Notes under the pieces: generated by a model
The model's database searches: none
Seen by the model: only the letters and a program-made list of their open reading frames with translations
What the model was told of the DNA's origin: nothing
Shown: in pieces, positions 50,921-59,784 of the stretch
How positions within the stretch are numbered: the first letter of the stretch is position 1
Layout: each line of letters opens with the position of its first letter
Source of the DNA: Parvibaculum sp.
GTDB taxonomy: Bacteria > Pseudomonadota > Alphaproteobacteria > Parvibaculales > Parvibaculaceae
Direction of reading: 5' to 3'
Length of the DNA: 64,000 nt
Assembly (NCBI GenBank): GCA_017642695.1
Contig: JAEPQD010000001.1
Span: forward strand, 372,001-436,000
Made by a program: the position numbers and the translations under genes

Positions 50921-51094
50921 ATGAGCGATCTGACCTACAGGGGCGCCAACCACCACGGCGACAAGAACAACGCACAGGCGCAGGACGCGGTGCTCAGCTA
51001 TCGCGGCGCGAGCCACCACTCGGCCGACAGCCACAAGGGCAAGCCCCAGGCGAACCGCGCGGGCCTGCGCTACCGCGGCGTCCCGCAGCGCTAA
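50921..51094 (+). CDS. 57-residue protein with three YRG repeats (DUF4278-like)
   Basis: The translation has three repeats, LTYRGANHH, LSYRGASHH and LRYRGVPQR, separated by polar Asn/Gln/Lys-rich spacers. AGGAGG lies ideally before ATG 50921, a strong promoter lies upstream and a terminator downstream, so the gene is very likely real. The YRG repeat recalls DUF4278 proteins, best known from cyanobacteria, whose function is unknown. The paired histidines might bind metal. It has no signal peptide or membrane segment. It is divergent from the P-II fusion gene and may be its regulatory target. Confidence 0.75.
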   Translation: MSDLTYRGANHHGDKNNAQAQDAVLSYRGASHHSADSHKGKPQANRAGLRYRGVPQR

Positions 51095-51169
51095 AGGGAG
51101 ACTGCCGCTCCCGCCGTCTGAGGGTTGCCTTCCCCAGCGCGTCTATCGGCGAGCAGCCTCCGTTAGGCG

Positions 51170-51204
51170 AAAGGCCGTACCCCTTGCGGGGACGGCCTTT
51201 CTGT
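51170..51204 (+). terminator. Intrinsic terminator of the small YRG-repeat gene
   Basis: AAAGGCCGT-A-CCCC pairs with GGGG-ACGGCCTTT around a TTGC loop (one bulged A), followed by CTGTTTG. It is 76 bp after the stop codon and may also serve the convergent homospermidine synthase gene. Confidence 0.8.
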
Positions 51205-51225
51205 TTGTCCGGTATGTGAGCCCGG

Positions 51226-52647
51226 TCAGACGACGCGGAAATTCTTGAACTGCCAGGGGTCCTCCTCGTCGAGGTCCTCCTCGAAAAGTAGGCCACGGTC
51301 GAGAAGCGGGGTCCAGTCGCTATAGGCGCCGATCATGTTGCCGAGATAGGGCCTCGCAATTTCGAGGATGCGCTCGAAATCCATTTCCTCCGGCTCCGTG
51401 ATCCCGTGGGCGGGATTCTCGATCGCCCAGACGACACCGGCGAGCACCGCGACAGTTACCTGCAGGCTCGTCGCATTGTTGTGGGGCGCGCAGGCCCGGG
51501 CTTCCTCGATGGTGAGTTGCGATCCGTACCAGTAAGCCCCCTTGGCGTGACCCATCAGCAGCACGCCGAGTTCGTCCATTCCTTCCGAAATCTCGTCCAT
51601 CATCAGCCGCTTGGACTTCTGAATCTTCCAGTTCTTGCCGGCAAGCTCATGAAGCGAGAGCACGGCGACATGGCAGGGATGATAGGCGTAGTGAACGGTC
51701 GGGCGGTACTTCGCCTCGCCGCCTTCCTTCACCGTCAGGTAATCGGCGAGCGAAATCGACTCGCCATGCGTGATGAGCCAGCCGTGAAACGGCCCTTCGT
51801 TCGGCGTCCAACTCCTCACCCGCGTGGAAGCACCGGGGCGTGCGAGATAGATCGCACAGCCTGTACCCGAAGCATGCGTGTGGCCGTCCGGCGGAAAATG
51901 CCTTTCATGCGCCCCCCAGCCGAGCTCGGCGGGCTGGCAGCCCTCGCCAACGAAACCATCAACGGACCAGGTATTGACGAACTCGCCGATGGCTTTGGGA
52001 ATTGGAGATACCTGTGTATCGCGCTCCGCGATGTGGATCGATTTGATGCCGAGACGCGACGAAAGCCGGGCCCATTCCTCGCGCGTTTTCGGGGTGGCGG
52101 TCTCGACACCCGTATCCCGAGCGATGTCGAGGAGCGCCCGCTTGACGAAATGCGAGACGAGCCCGGGATTGGCGCCATGTGTAAGGACGGCGGTCGGCCC
52201 GCCATCATATTTTGCCCGGAGCGCGAGCGCCCTTTCGCGCAGCGCGTAATTCGAACGCTGCGAGGGCGACTGCGACGTGTCGGTATATTGCCCGCTCCAG
52301 GGCTCGATACAGGTATCAAGATAGAGCGCGCCCTTGGAGCGGCAGAACTCGACAAGCGCGAGCGAAGAAACGTCCACCGACAGATTGACGAGAAAATCGC
52401 CCTCGCCCAACAGCGGGTCGAGAACGGAGAGATAGTTCCCCTTGCGGAGCGGCATCACCGTGAACTTGACGCCATAGGCCTCCGCTTCCGCGCGGCCGGC
52501 CTCTTCCGCCGTGACAATCGAAATCCGGCCCGGCTCGATATCGAGATGCCGCAGAAGAAGCGGCAATACGCCCTGTCCGATACTGCCAAAGCCCACCATG
52601 ACGATGCGGCCCGCGAAGCGGGTGAGTTTGTTGTCGGTCTCGGCCAT
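51226..52647 (-). CDS. hss: Homospermidine synthase
   Basis: 473 residues closely following characterised bacterial homospermidine synthases such as that of Blastochloris viridis. The NAD-binding site is IVMVGFGSIGQGVLPLLLRHLDIEPGRISIV, the active-site region is LNLSVDVSSLALVEFCRSKGALYLDTCIEPWSGQYTD, and LTHGANPGLVSHFVKRALLDIA and AERDTQVSPIPKAIGEFVNTWSVDGF follow. It joins two putrescines, or putrescine and spermidine, into sym-homospermidine with NAD+ as prosthetic group, the main polyamine of many alphaproteobacteria. ATG 52647 has GAGG upstream. An ATG four codons earlier is possible. Confidence 0.95.
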   Translation of the reverse strand: MAETDNKLTRFAGRIVMVGFGSIGQGVLPLLLRHLDIEPGRISIVTAEEAGRAEAEAYGVKFTVMPLRKGNYLSVLDPLLGEGDFLVNLSVDVSSLALVEFCRSKGALYLDTCIEPWSGQYTDTSQSPSQRSNYALRERALALRAKYDGGPTAVLTHGANPGLVSHFVKRALLDIARDTGVETATPKTREEWARLSSRLGIKSIHIAERDTQVSPIPKAIGEFVNTWSVDGFVGEGCQPAELGWGAHERHFPPDGHTHASGTGCAIYLARPGASTRVRSWTPNEGPFHGWLITHGESISLADYLTVKEGGEAKYRPTVHYAYHPCHVAVLSLHELAGKNWKIQKSKRLMMDEISEGMDELGVLLMGHAKGAYWYGSQLTIEEARACAPHNNATSLQVTVAVLAGVVWAIENPAHGITEPEEMDFERILEIARPYLGNMIGAYSDWTPLLDRGLLFEEDLDEEDPWQFKNFRVV

Positions 52648-52762
52648 GGCGAACCTCATTGGCGGTCATGGAAAACGGGAGCGGCCGCGGAACGCCGCCA
52701 CGCAGGTAACAACCTAGGTGCCTCAACCGCCCAAAACCAGCAACCGGGAAATGTCTGAGAAG

Positions 52763-52838
52763 TGGTGCCGCTTGGGTGACTCGAACACCCGACCCCCTCA
52801 TTACGAATGAGGTGCTCTACCAACTGAGCTAAAGCGGC
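52763..52838 (-). tRNA. tRNA-Thr (anticodon CGT)
   Basis: 76 nt with encoded CCA. The acceptor stem GCCGCTT/AAGCGGC is fully paired. The anticodon loop TTCGTAA gives CGT, reading ACG codons. D and T loops are normal. No integrated element is attached to this tRNA. Confidence 0.96.
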
Positions 52839-52941
52839 TCCGGGGGAGGCAAAAACCGCCGCCCCGTAAGGGCCCTCAGATACCCTGCCACGCCCTCTTT
52901 GGCAACAGGCAGAAACGGAGCGCGAACTTCGAGGCTGGAGC

Positions 52942-53994
52942 TTATTCGGCGGCCCCGGCCACGGCGTCGCCGCCCTCGTTTTCCGCCGACCCGGCGGCAG
53001 GCAGAGAGGCTGGCGGCGTGTAGGGCGAAGCGGCAAGCGCCGAGGCGAGAAAATCCCTCACCGCGGCGGCACTCGCCGCCGGCACTTCCTCCATCGGAAC
53101 GTGTCCGACATTCTCGAAGATTACGAGTTCGGCCTGTGGAATGCGCTTCTTGAATTCATGAGCCGCCGAAACGGGGATCAGCCCGTCCTTGTCGCCCCAG
53201 ATGACGAGCGTCGGCGCCGTAATCTCGCTCAGCCGCGCGGCGAAGGCTTCCTCGTCCCGCGCCGCATAGCTCTGGAAGCGGATGCGTGTCGCATCGCGAT
53301 TGCCTTCGTGAAGCGAGAGGTCGAAATATCGCGACACCATCTCGTCCGTCACCTTGGACTGGTCGACGAAGACCTTGCGCACGCCTTCTTCCACCACCGA
53401 GCGGGGCAGCACATAGCGCATGACATTACTGATGACCGGCATGCGCGCGAGGCGGAAGGCGAGCGGTATGTCCTCCTCCTTGCGCTCGACCGGAATACCG
53501 GCGGAGTCGACCAGGATCAGCGCCGTGACACGATCCGGATGGTCGAGCGTGTACATGGCGGCAACGCCGCCACCCATCGAATTGCCTGCGACCGCGAAAC
53601 GGTCGACGCCGAGCACATCCATCAATTCACCGACGAAGTTCGCCATGCCCTCGCGCGTGTAGTCGTCGCTCGGCACGCGGCCCGTGAGGCCATGGCCCGG
53701 CAGGTCCATGCTGACGATGCGATAGGTGTCGCCGAGTTCGGCGACCCAAGGCTCCCATGTATGAAGAGACGCATTCGAACCGTGGATGAGCACCAGCACC
53801 GGCCCCTCCGGATTGCCCTCGTCGCGCATATGCGCGCTGGCGCCACCCGGCAGCGTGACGAACTGCGACGCGCCACCGGCATACTTGCCGACGAGTTCTT
53901 CCCGCGGCACATCGAACTGCACGACCGAAATGACGATGACGGCAAACGCAAGCGCGATCAGCGTCAGCGTGCCGAGCAGAATCCTTTTCACCAT
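52942..53994 (-). CDS. Membrane-anchored alpha/beta hydrolase
   Basis: 350 residues. An N-terminal membrane helix (RILLGTLTLIALAFAVIVISVVQF) precedes an alpha/beta-hydrolase domain: LVLIHGSNASLHTWEPWVAEL (oxyanion hole), nucleophile Ser in VAGNSMGGGVAAMY, Asp in LVIWGDKDGLIPVSAAH and His in FENVGHVPMEEVP. It probably acts on an ester or similar bond in the periplasm or at the membrane. The C-terminus is a Pro/Ala-rich tail. Its first 7 bases overlap the end of hemY, so it is the last gene of the heme/Mic60 operon. Confidence 0.9.
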   Translation of the reverse strand: MVKRILLGTLTLIALAFAVIVISVVQFDVPREELVGKYAGGASQFVTLPGGASAHMRDEGNPEGPVLVLIHGSNASLHTWEPWVAELGDTYRIVSMDLPGHGLTGRVPSDDYTREGMANFVGELMDVLGVDRFAVAGNSMGGGVAAMYTLDHPDRVTALILVDSAGIPVERKEEDIPLAFRLARMPVISNVMRYVLPRSVVEEGVRKVFVDQSKVTDEMVSRYFDLSLHEGNRDATRIRFQSYAARDEEAFAARLSEITAPTLVIWGDKDGLIPVSAAHEFKKRIPQAELVIFENVGHVPMEEVPAASAAAVRDFLASALAASPYTPPASLPAAGSAENEGGDAVAGAAE

Positions 53995-55514
53995 TTCTTC
54001 TCCCCCCGCGCCTCGTCGGCGTCCTCGTCAGGACCCGGATCGTCGGGCAGCGGGGGACGAAAGGCAAGTACTTCGCCGGGACGGAGATCTTCCGCCACGG
54101 CAATCTCCCCGGTCAAAGGCAGGACTTCTTCATCGATCAAGGGCTCGGACGGCGGGACAGGCGCGGCCGCCGTCTCTTCCTGCGCAATCGATGCGACGGG
54201 TGCCGTCCATGTCAGTCCATCGAACTCGCCGGTAACGGGATTGATCGGCGACCAGCGATGCGACCGGTACCCGGAACCCGTCCATTGAGGGTCTTCCGGT
54301 GCATGAAGAGCCCGGCTGAGCCAGCTTCGCGCGGCCCCGCGATCACCGAACTCACCCTCTTCGATCTCGGCCATCAACTCGCAAATTCGCTGCGACGGCA
54401 CTTCGGTCGCGGCAGGACCAGCATAGGGTGCTAGCGCCGTTCGCGCGGCCGCCCAGTCGCGCGCGCCGATAGCACCCCGCGCCACGAGGATATGACTCTC
54501 AACGTGATCGGGATTGCGCGCGGCAAGCGTCTGCGCGCGCAACGCTCTGTCATAGCCGCTCTCACCATCGACCATATCAAGCCAGACATCGGCGAGATCG
54601 GGATGCGGCGTTACCTTCCACGCTTCTTCGACAAGTTTCATGCCCTTGCGTTGATGATTTGTCTGGGCGGCAAGATGTGCAGCAAGCGCAACGGTGGGAA
54701 CGAAATGCGGTTCAAGCGATGCCGCTTCCAGTGCAAGCTTTCCCGCTTTTTCAAGTGCAGATTGTTTTGCTTCACCTACCTGGCCATGCGCGGCTTCTGC
54801 AGCGGTCATTGCCTGCGCGGTCAGCAGAACCGCGCGGCGACGTCGCGCATCGTCCCGGGGAATGAGCTTTGCAGAAACGACCTTGTCGAGCGTCTTGAGC
54901 GCGGCGTCCCAGTCCTCCTCGGCCGCCTCGATTTCGAACACGGCCTGCGCCGCCCAGGGCGTTTGCGGCCTCAGTTGAAAAGCGCGGCGAGCATGAGTGA
55001 GCGCACCATCGCGGTCGCCCGCGCGACGCGCCTGGATGAAAAGACCGCGAAGGCCGAGAAACTCTGTTTCTGGCGCGCCGAGCATGCGTTCGAAATACTT
55101 GGTGGCACTCGCCTCGTCGCCCTCGAGCTGTGCGGCCTGCGCCGCAAGAAGGAGCGTCAGTGGTGGCGCATCGAGGAGCTTGTGTGCCTGTGACGCGTAT
55201 CGCTTCGCGTCGGCGGCATCGCCCGCTGCCACCGCGACCATGCCGCGCGACAATGCGAGGAAACCCTTCTGCTGCCGGCGCTTTTCGAGGTAGCGCGAAA
55301 CGCTGGCCGGCGTTTCTATGAAGCTCACCGCGACCCGGTAGGCAAGAAGAACGAGAAACGCCGCGATCGCCATCGCTGCGACACCAACAACGAAGCTGGT
55401 TCGGATCTCGTAGCCACGCCAGTTCATGACGAGGTCGCCCGGGTTGTCGGCTAGCCAGATCGCAATGCCACTCAGGACAGCAACGACGAGAAATGTGTAA
55501 AGCGCGCGCAGCAT
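53988..55514 (-). CDS. hemY: HemY family protein (heme-biosynthesis-associated TPR membrane protein)
   Basis: 508 residues. Two N-terminal membrane helices (MLRALYTFLVVAVLSGIAIWLADNPGDLVMNWRGYEIRTSFVVGVAAMAIAAFLVLLAY) carry the HemY signature GDLVMNWRGYEIRTS. Tetratricopeptide-like helices follow (YASQAHKLLDAPPLTLLLAAQAAQLEGDEASATKYFERML and later), and then an acidic proline-rich tail. It is not the oxidase also called HemY in Bacillus. The proteobacterial protein is encoded in hem clusters and has been linked to coproporphyrinogen/heme homeostasis. It lies 5 bp after the Mic60-like gene. Confidence 0.9.
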   Translation of the reverse strand: MLRALYTFLVVAVLSGIAIWLADNPGDLVMNWRGYEIRTSFVVGVAAMAIAAFLVLLAYRVAVSFIETPASVSRYLEKRRQQKGFLALSRGMVAVAAGDAADAKRYASQAHKLLDAPPLTLLLAAQAAQLEGDEASATKYFERMLGAPETEFLGLRGLFIQARRAGDRDGALTHARRAFQLRPQTPWAAQAVFEIEAAEEDWDAALKTLDKVVSAKLIPRDDARRRRAVLLTAQAMTAAEAAHGQVGEAKQSALEKAGKLALEAASLEPHFVPTVALAAHLAAQTNHQRKGMKLVEEAWKVTPHPDLADVWLDMVDGESGYDRALRAQTLAARNPDHVESHILVARGAIGARDWAAARTALAPYAGPAATEVPSQRICELMAEIEEGEFGDRGAARSWLSRALHAPEDPQWTGSGYRSHRWSPINPVTGEFDGLTWTAPVASIAQEETAAAPVPPSEPLIDEEVLPLTGEIAVAEDLRPGEVLAFRPPLPDDPGPDEDADEARGEKKW

Positions 55515-55519
55515 CGGCG

Positions 55520-56836
55520 TCAGCCCTTTGCCTTGGCGAGTTGCTCGCTCACCCGTGCGCTCAACTCGCGCACAAGCCGGTCGGTTTTCAGCCGTGCTTT
55601 TGCATCCGCGATCCACGGAGCGGCCGCGTCCGCGGCCGGCCCCGAAAGCGTTTCGGCCTGCGCCACAGCGCCCTCAAGATCGTGGACCTTCAGGCGTTCT
55701 TCCATGCGCGCGACGATCGCTTCCGTCGTATCGCCGGAAATTTCGCCCGTGCGCCGGATCGTTATCAGTGACTTCGCATTGGCAGTGAACCGCGACCACC
55801 AGCTGCCGTCGTTCACATGCCGCTCGGCATCGAATATGCTTTGTGCAAGAGATGGGAAGCGCGCTTCGAGCGCGGCCCGTGTCGGCACGCCACCCGCTGC
55901 CGCTTCCGAAAGCTCTCCAAGCGCCGCTTCGTCCGGCAGGAAGGTCTGGACAACGCCGAGCTCCGTTTCGAAGGATCCGGAGCTTTCCGCTGCCCGCGCG
56001 AGATTGGCGAGCGCCAGGCCGAGCGCCGCACGGGCGGCCGCATCCGGGTCTTCTGCTTCTTCCTCAAGCGCGATAACGCGGCTTTCCATCTCTTCGATTT
56101 CGGGCGCGAGCGAGGCGAGACGGAGATCGAGCGCCTTGACGAGCGAATCGAGCGCCCCGACCTGATCGCCAATCCCGTCCGGTGGCAGGCGGCCTTCGAT
56201 ACCCTCCACCTTCTGCCCGAGATCGCTCATCATCCCGCGGGTATCGCTGAGGGCAGCCTCGGTCTCCTCCAGGTCGCTCGCGAGCGTGTCGAGTTGTTCG
56301 CCGATGGCGGCAGCGCTGTCCGGCCGGTCGGCGGCGGCGGCAAGGCCTTGTTCGGCAGTACCGACCCGCGCCGTCAGCGCGTCGACCTTCTCCGCAATCT
56401 CCCGTGAGGTTTCTCCGCCGGATGCTTCAATCGCGTCGAGACGCGCCTGGAGATCGGCAATCCGGTCATTTTCCTGCGCGAGCGGCAGAATGCCTGCCGC
56501 CCATAGCGCGGCAAGTGTCACGGCAGCGCCCGTCACCCCCGCAACACCGGCGATGAGAATGCCGGACGAACGCGGCACCCGTGCCGTTTCGTTCGCACCG
56601 GAAGACTGTTCGGCTTCCGGTGCTTTCGGCGCTTCGTTTTCGGCGCCCCCCGATACGTCTTCTGCCGTTCCTTCGAGCACTCGCGGTTCCTTGCGGTGCG
56701 TCGACTTGCGTTTCTGCGACCCGGTTTCGGGTTTCAGATACTCAGCCTCGGCGGCCTTCGGCTTCGCCGCATCGCTGTTGCCGGCGGAGGTCTCTTCCTT
56801 GGGAACCGAACCGTTCTTGTCGTCTGAATCGCTCAT
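55520..56836 (-). CDS. Mitofilin/Mic60-like inner-membrane protein (COG4223)
   Basis: 438 residues: an acidic, Lys/Glu-rich cytoplasmic N-terminus (about 1-85), one membrane helix (SSGILIAGVAGVTGAAVTLAALWAAGILPL), long coiled coils (about 120-260: RIADLQARLDAIEASGG..., EIEEMESRVIALEEEAE), and a C-terminal mitofilin signature region (WWSRFTANAKSLITIRRTG and LEGAVAQAETLSGPAADAAAPWIADAKARL). Alphaproteobacterial Mic60 can bend membranes and is the likely ancestor of the mitochondrial cristae protein. Its place between hemD and hemY is the conserved one. ATG 56836 has AGAAGG upstream. Confidence 0.9.
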   Translation of the reverse strand: MSDSDDKNGSVPKEETSAGNSDAAKPKAAEAEYLKPETGSQKRKSTHRKEPRVLEGTAEDVSGGAENEAPKAPEAEQSSGANETARVPRSSGILIAGVAGVTGAAVTLAALWAAGILPLAQENDRIADLQARLDAIEASGGETSREIAEKVDALTARVGTAEQGLAAAADRPDSAAAIGEQLDTLASDLEETEAALSDTRGMMSDLGQKVEGIEGRLPPDGIGDQVGALDSLVKALDLRLASLAPEIEEMESRVIALEEEAEDPDAAARAALGLALANLARAAESSGSFETELGVVQTFLPDEAALGELSEAAAGGVPTRAALEARFPSLAQSIFDAERHVNDGSWWSRFTANAKSLITIRRTGEISGDTTEAIVARMEERLKVHDLEGAVAQAETLSGPAADAAAPWIADAKARLKTDRLVRELSARVSEQLAKAKG

Positions 56837-56922
56837 ACTGTTGCCTTCTGGGGGAGAATCCGGCATCGGGCGCCACTATAGAGGCTTGAAGGCCCCGGGT
56901 CAGGGCGAAGTTCGGCGAAAAA

Positions 56923-57636
56923 TCAGGCGGAAATGAGCGCGAGGAGGGCCTTCTGGCTCGGTTCCGGCGCAATTTTCAGTATCCCGAATTCCAGACCATC
57001 AAGCGCTGCCGCAACCGCGGGCGACAAACAATAGGCTGTAGCGGTTTCCAGCCGTTGCTCAAGCCCGGCTTTCATCACCAACTGCACAAAATGGCGCGCG
57101 GTGCGCGGCGAGTAGAAAAGAACGCCATCGAGAGTTCCCCGCTCCAGTTCCGTGAGGACATCGCCGGGAAGTCTTTCGGCCTTTTCGGCCTCATAGAGTA
57201 CCGCGCGCACGGTGTCGAACCCTCGGGAACCGAGCAGCGACACGAGATCGCCGGCGACCGTACTCCCTGCTGCATGAAGTAGGGGGCCCTTTGCAGGGTC
57301 GAGTTCGGTCACTGCAAGCGCCACCAGCGTGTCGACATCGCCGCCCGCCGCGCGAACATTTGTGAAGCCCTGTTCGGCTGCCGTCTCCGCGCTCGCCTCA
57401 CCCACCGCCAGAACCGCAACGCCCTTCAGGAGCGCTGCGGCGGGATGATATCCGAGCGCCCGGGCACCATTGGCGCTCGTCACGAGGAGCGCCTGCCAGG
57501 CGCGAACGGGAATTTCAGCATCGTCAATGAATCGTATCGTCAGAAGCGGCGCGCTCACCGTCTCGTGGCCCATGCTGCGCAGCACTTGCGCAAGCGCGGC
57601 ACTATCGGCCTCCGGCCTCGTGAGAAGAAGCCGCAT
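56923..57636 (-). CDS. hemD: Uroporphyrinogen-III synthase
   Basis: 237 residues. HemD has weak conservation, but the start MRLLLTRPEADSAALAQVLRSMGHETVSAPLLTIRF, the middle ALLVTSANGARAL and the later GVLFYSPRTARHFVQLVMKAGLEQR fit the two-domain HemD fold. It cyclises and inverts ring D of hydroxymethylbilane to uroporphyrinogen III for heme and other tetrapyrroles. It follows hemC by 6 bp and precedes the Mic60-like gene, the usual alphaproteobacterial order. Confidence 0.92.
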   Translation of the reverse strand: MRLLLTRPEADSAALAQVLRSMGHETVSAPLLTIRFIDDAEIPVRAWQALLVTSANGARALGYHPAAALLKGVAVLAVGEASAETAAEQGFTNVRAAGGDVDTLVALAVTELDPAKGPLLHAAGSTVAGDLVSLLGSRGFDTVRAVLYEAEKAERLPGDVLTELERGTLDGVLFYSPRTARHFVQLVMKAGLEQRLETATAYCLSPAVAAALDGLEFGILKIAPEPSQKALLALISA

Positions 57637-57642
57637 GACGGC

Positions 57643-58569
57643 TCACACCTCGTCGAAGAAATGCGGGCCCGCGCGGCCCTTGAGTTCCTCGCCCGCATCG
57701 ATACCGAGCGTCACGGCATCCGTGGCAAGCCCCTCACGTTCGGTCTCGTGCACCTCAGCGCCGTCCGGTGTCAGGATCATGGTGCGAAGTCGCATCCGCT
57801 CGCCCGCAATTTCAGCAAGCGCCGCGATGGGTGTGCGGCAGGAACCGTCGAGCACCGCCAGGAATGCGCGCTCTGCCGCAACGCGCAGCGACGTTTCCGT
57901 GTGATTGAGCTTTTCAAGAAGATGCGCCGCCTCGTCGTCGGCTTCGCGCCGCTCGACACCGATGGCACCTTGCGCGACAGCGGGAAGCATCTCCTCCGGC
58001 TGGATCGGCGCGGTCACCCTTTCGAGGAGGCCCATCCGGGTCAGCCCCGCAACGGCGAGAAAGGTCGCGTCCGCGATGCCTTCTTCGAGCTTGCGCAAGC
58101 GCGTATCGACATTGCCGCGAAACGGCACCACCTCGAGGTCCGGCCGCTTCGCCTTCACCTGTGCCGCACGTCGAAGCGACGAAGTACCAATGCGCGAACC
58201 CGCCGGAAGGGCAGCAAGAGAACCCGACCGGAGCGAAATGAACGCATCGCGGGGGTCGGCCCGTTCCAGAAAGCAGTCGATAACGAGCCCCTCTGGCAGC
58301 ACCGTCGGCATGTCCTTCATCGAATGGACGGCGACGTCGATACGCGCATCGGCGAGCTGTTCCTCTATCTCCTGCGTGAAAAGCCCCTTGCCGCCGATCT
58401 CGGAAAGCGCCCGGTCCTGCACCCGGTCGCCCGCCGTGCTGATGACGACGATCTCGGTCACGTCCTCGACCGGCGCGTGGGAGGCGAGCGCGATCCGGCG
58501 CGCAACTTCGTTTGCCTGGATCAGCGCGAGTTTCGAGCCTCGGGTACCGATGCGGTAGCGGCGTTGCAT
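57643..58569 (-). CDS. hemC: Hydroxymethylbilane synthase (porphobilinogen deaminase)
   Basis: 308 residues. The N-terminus [24 protein letters not shown] is standard, and the catalytic region includes [16 protein letters not shown] and DPRDAFISL. The dipyrromethane cofactor is attached at Cys in [14 protein letters not shown]. It polymerises four porphobilinogens into hydroxymethylbilane in the cytoplasm. It is the first gene of the hemC-hemD-mic60-hemY-hydrolase operon and is divergent from tsaD across 121 bp. Confidence 0.96.
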   Translation of the reverse strand: MQRRYRIGTRGSKLALIQANEVARRIALASHAPVEDVTEIVVISTAGDRVQDRALSEIGGKGLFTQEIEEQLADARIDVAVHSMKDMPTVLPEGLVIDCFLERADPRDAFISLRSGSLAALPAGSRIGTSSLRRAAQVKAKRPDLEVVPFRGNVDTRLRKLEEGIADATFLAVAGLTRMGLLERVTAPIQPEEMLPAVAQGAIGVERREADDEAAHLLEKLNHTETSLRVAAERAFLAVLDGSCRTPIAALAEIAGERMRLRTMILTPDGAEVHETEREGLATDAVTLGIDAGEELKGRAGPHFFDEV

Positions 58570-58690
58570 ACGGGGTCTCCAAGGTTGTATGCCAGCAGGG
58601 AATTTCGGCCGGTACGTCTGCCGAAAGGCTTCTTATAGCCGCTTCGCCTCTCATACGAGAGGGGCGTCCGGCCTTTTTTGGGCGATTCAG

Positions 58691-59773
58691 GTGAATGGAC
58701 CTCTCACAATCCTCGGCATCGAGACAAGCTGCGACGAGACCGCAGCCGCCGTGGTCCGGCACCATGGCCCGGAGCGGCCGGGCGAAATTCTCTCCAATGC
58801 CGTCTTCTCGCAGATCGAGGAGCACGCACCCTTCGGCGGCGTAGTACCGGAAATTGCCGCCCGCGCCCATGTCGAGCATCTGGATGGACTGATTGCCCGC
58901 GCAATGAAGGACGCGGACGTGAGTTGGGACGACCTCGACGGCATCGCGGCGACGGCAGGCCCGGGTCTCATCGGCGGCGTCATCGTGGGGCTGATGACGG
59001 CAAAGGGCCTTGCCGCCGCGCGAGGCCTGCCTTTCATGGCCGTGAATCACCTCGAGGGTCATGCGCTAACGGCCCGGATGACCGACGCCCTTCCCTTTCC
59101 ATACCTGCTGCTTCTCGTCTCCGGCGGCCATAGTCAGCTTCTGGTCGTCGAAGGGGTCGGCCGCTACCGCCGACTCGGCACGACCATCGACGATGCGGTA
59201 GGCGAAGCCTTCGACAAGCTGGCGAAGCTACTGGGTCTCGGCTACCCGGGCGGACCTGCCGTCGAACGCACGGCACAGGACGGCGATGCGACACGCTTTC
59301 CCCTGCCCCGCCCCATGAGCGGGCGGGCCGGATGCGATTTTTCCTTCTCAGGCCTCAAGACGGCAGTACGCCAGCTTTCGGACGGGCTCGGAACCCTATC
59401 GGAACAGGACAAGGCGGATATCGCAGCGTCGTTCCAGGCAGCCGTTGCCGATGTGCTGAGTGACCGCTGCGAAAATGCCATGGCACTTGCGAGCGACATC
59501 ATCCCGCCCGGCCATCGCCGCCTTGTCGTGGCGGGCGGCGTAGCGGCGAACATGCTGCTCCGGGAACGTTTGATGGTGTCGGCGCACGCCTTTGGTTACG
59601 AATTTGTTGTGCCGCCGCTCAAACTCTGCACCGATAACGGCGCGATGATCGCATGGGCGGGTGCCGAACGGCTAGCGCTCGGCCTGACAGACCCGATCGA
59701 TACAGGGCCCCGCGCCCGCTGGCCGCTCGACCCCGATGCCGCACCGGCGCGCGGCGCGGGCGTCAAAGCCTGA
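58691..59773 (+). CDS. tsaD: tRNA N6-adenosine threonylcarbamoyltransferase TsaD
   Basis: 360 residues from GTG 58691, where family homology begins ([22 protein letters not shown]). An earlier in-frame ATG (58589) adds non-conserved sequence. The metal-binding [18 protein letters not shown] and [12 protein letters not shown] segments and [12 protein letters not shown] and [15 protein letters not shown] are all present. TsaD transfers the threonylcarbamoyl group to A37 of ANN-decoding tRNAs with TsaB and TsaE. The divergent hemC / tsaD arrangement is common in alphaproteobacteria. Confidence 0.95.
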   Translation: MNGPLTILGIETSCDETAAAVVRHHGPERPGEILSNAVFSQIEEHAPFGGVVPEIAARAHVEHLDGLIARAMKDADVSWDDLDGIAATAGPGLIGGVIVGLMTAKGLAAARGLPFMAVNHLEGHALTARMTDALPFPYLLLLVSGGHSQLLVVEGVGRYRRLGTTIDDAVGEAFDKLAKLLGLGYPGGPAVERTAQDGDATRFPLPRPMSGRAGCDFSFSGLKTAVRQLSDGLGTLSEQDKADIAASFQAAVADVLSDRCENAMALASDIIPPGHRRLVVAGGVAANMLLRERLMVSAHAFGYEFVVPPLKLCTDNGAMIAWAGAERLALGLTDPIDTGPRARWPLDPDAAPARGAGVKA

Positions 59774-59784
59774 GAGGAAAACGA

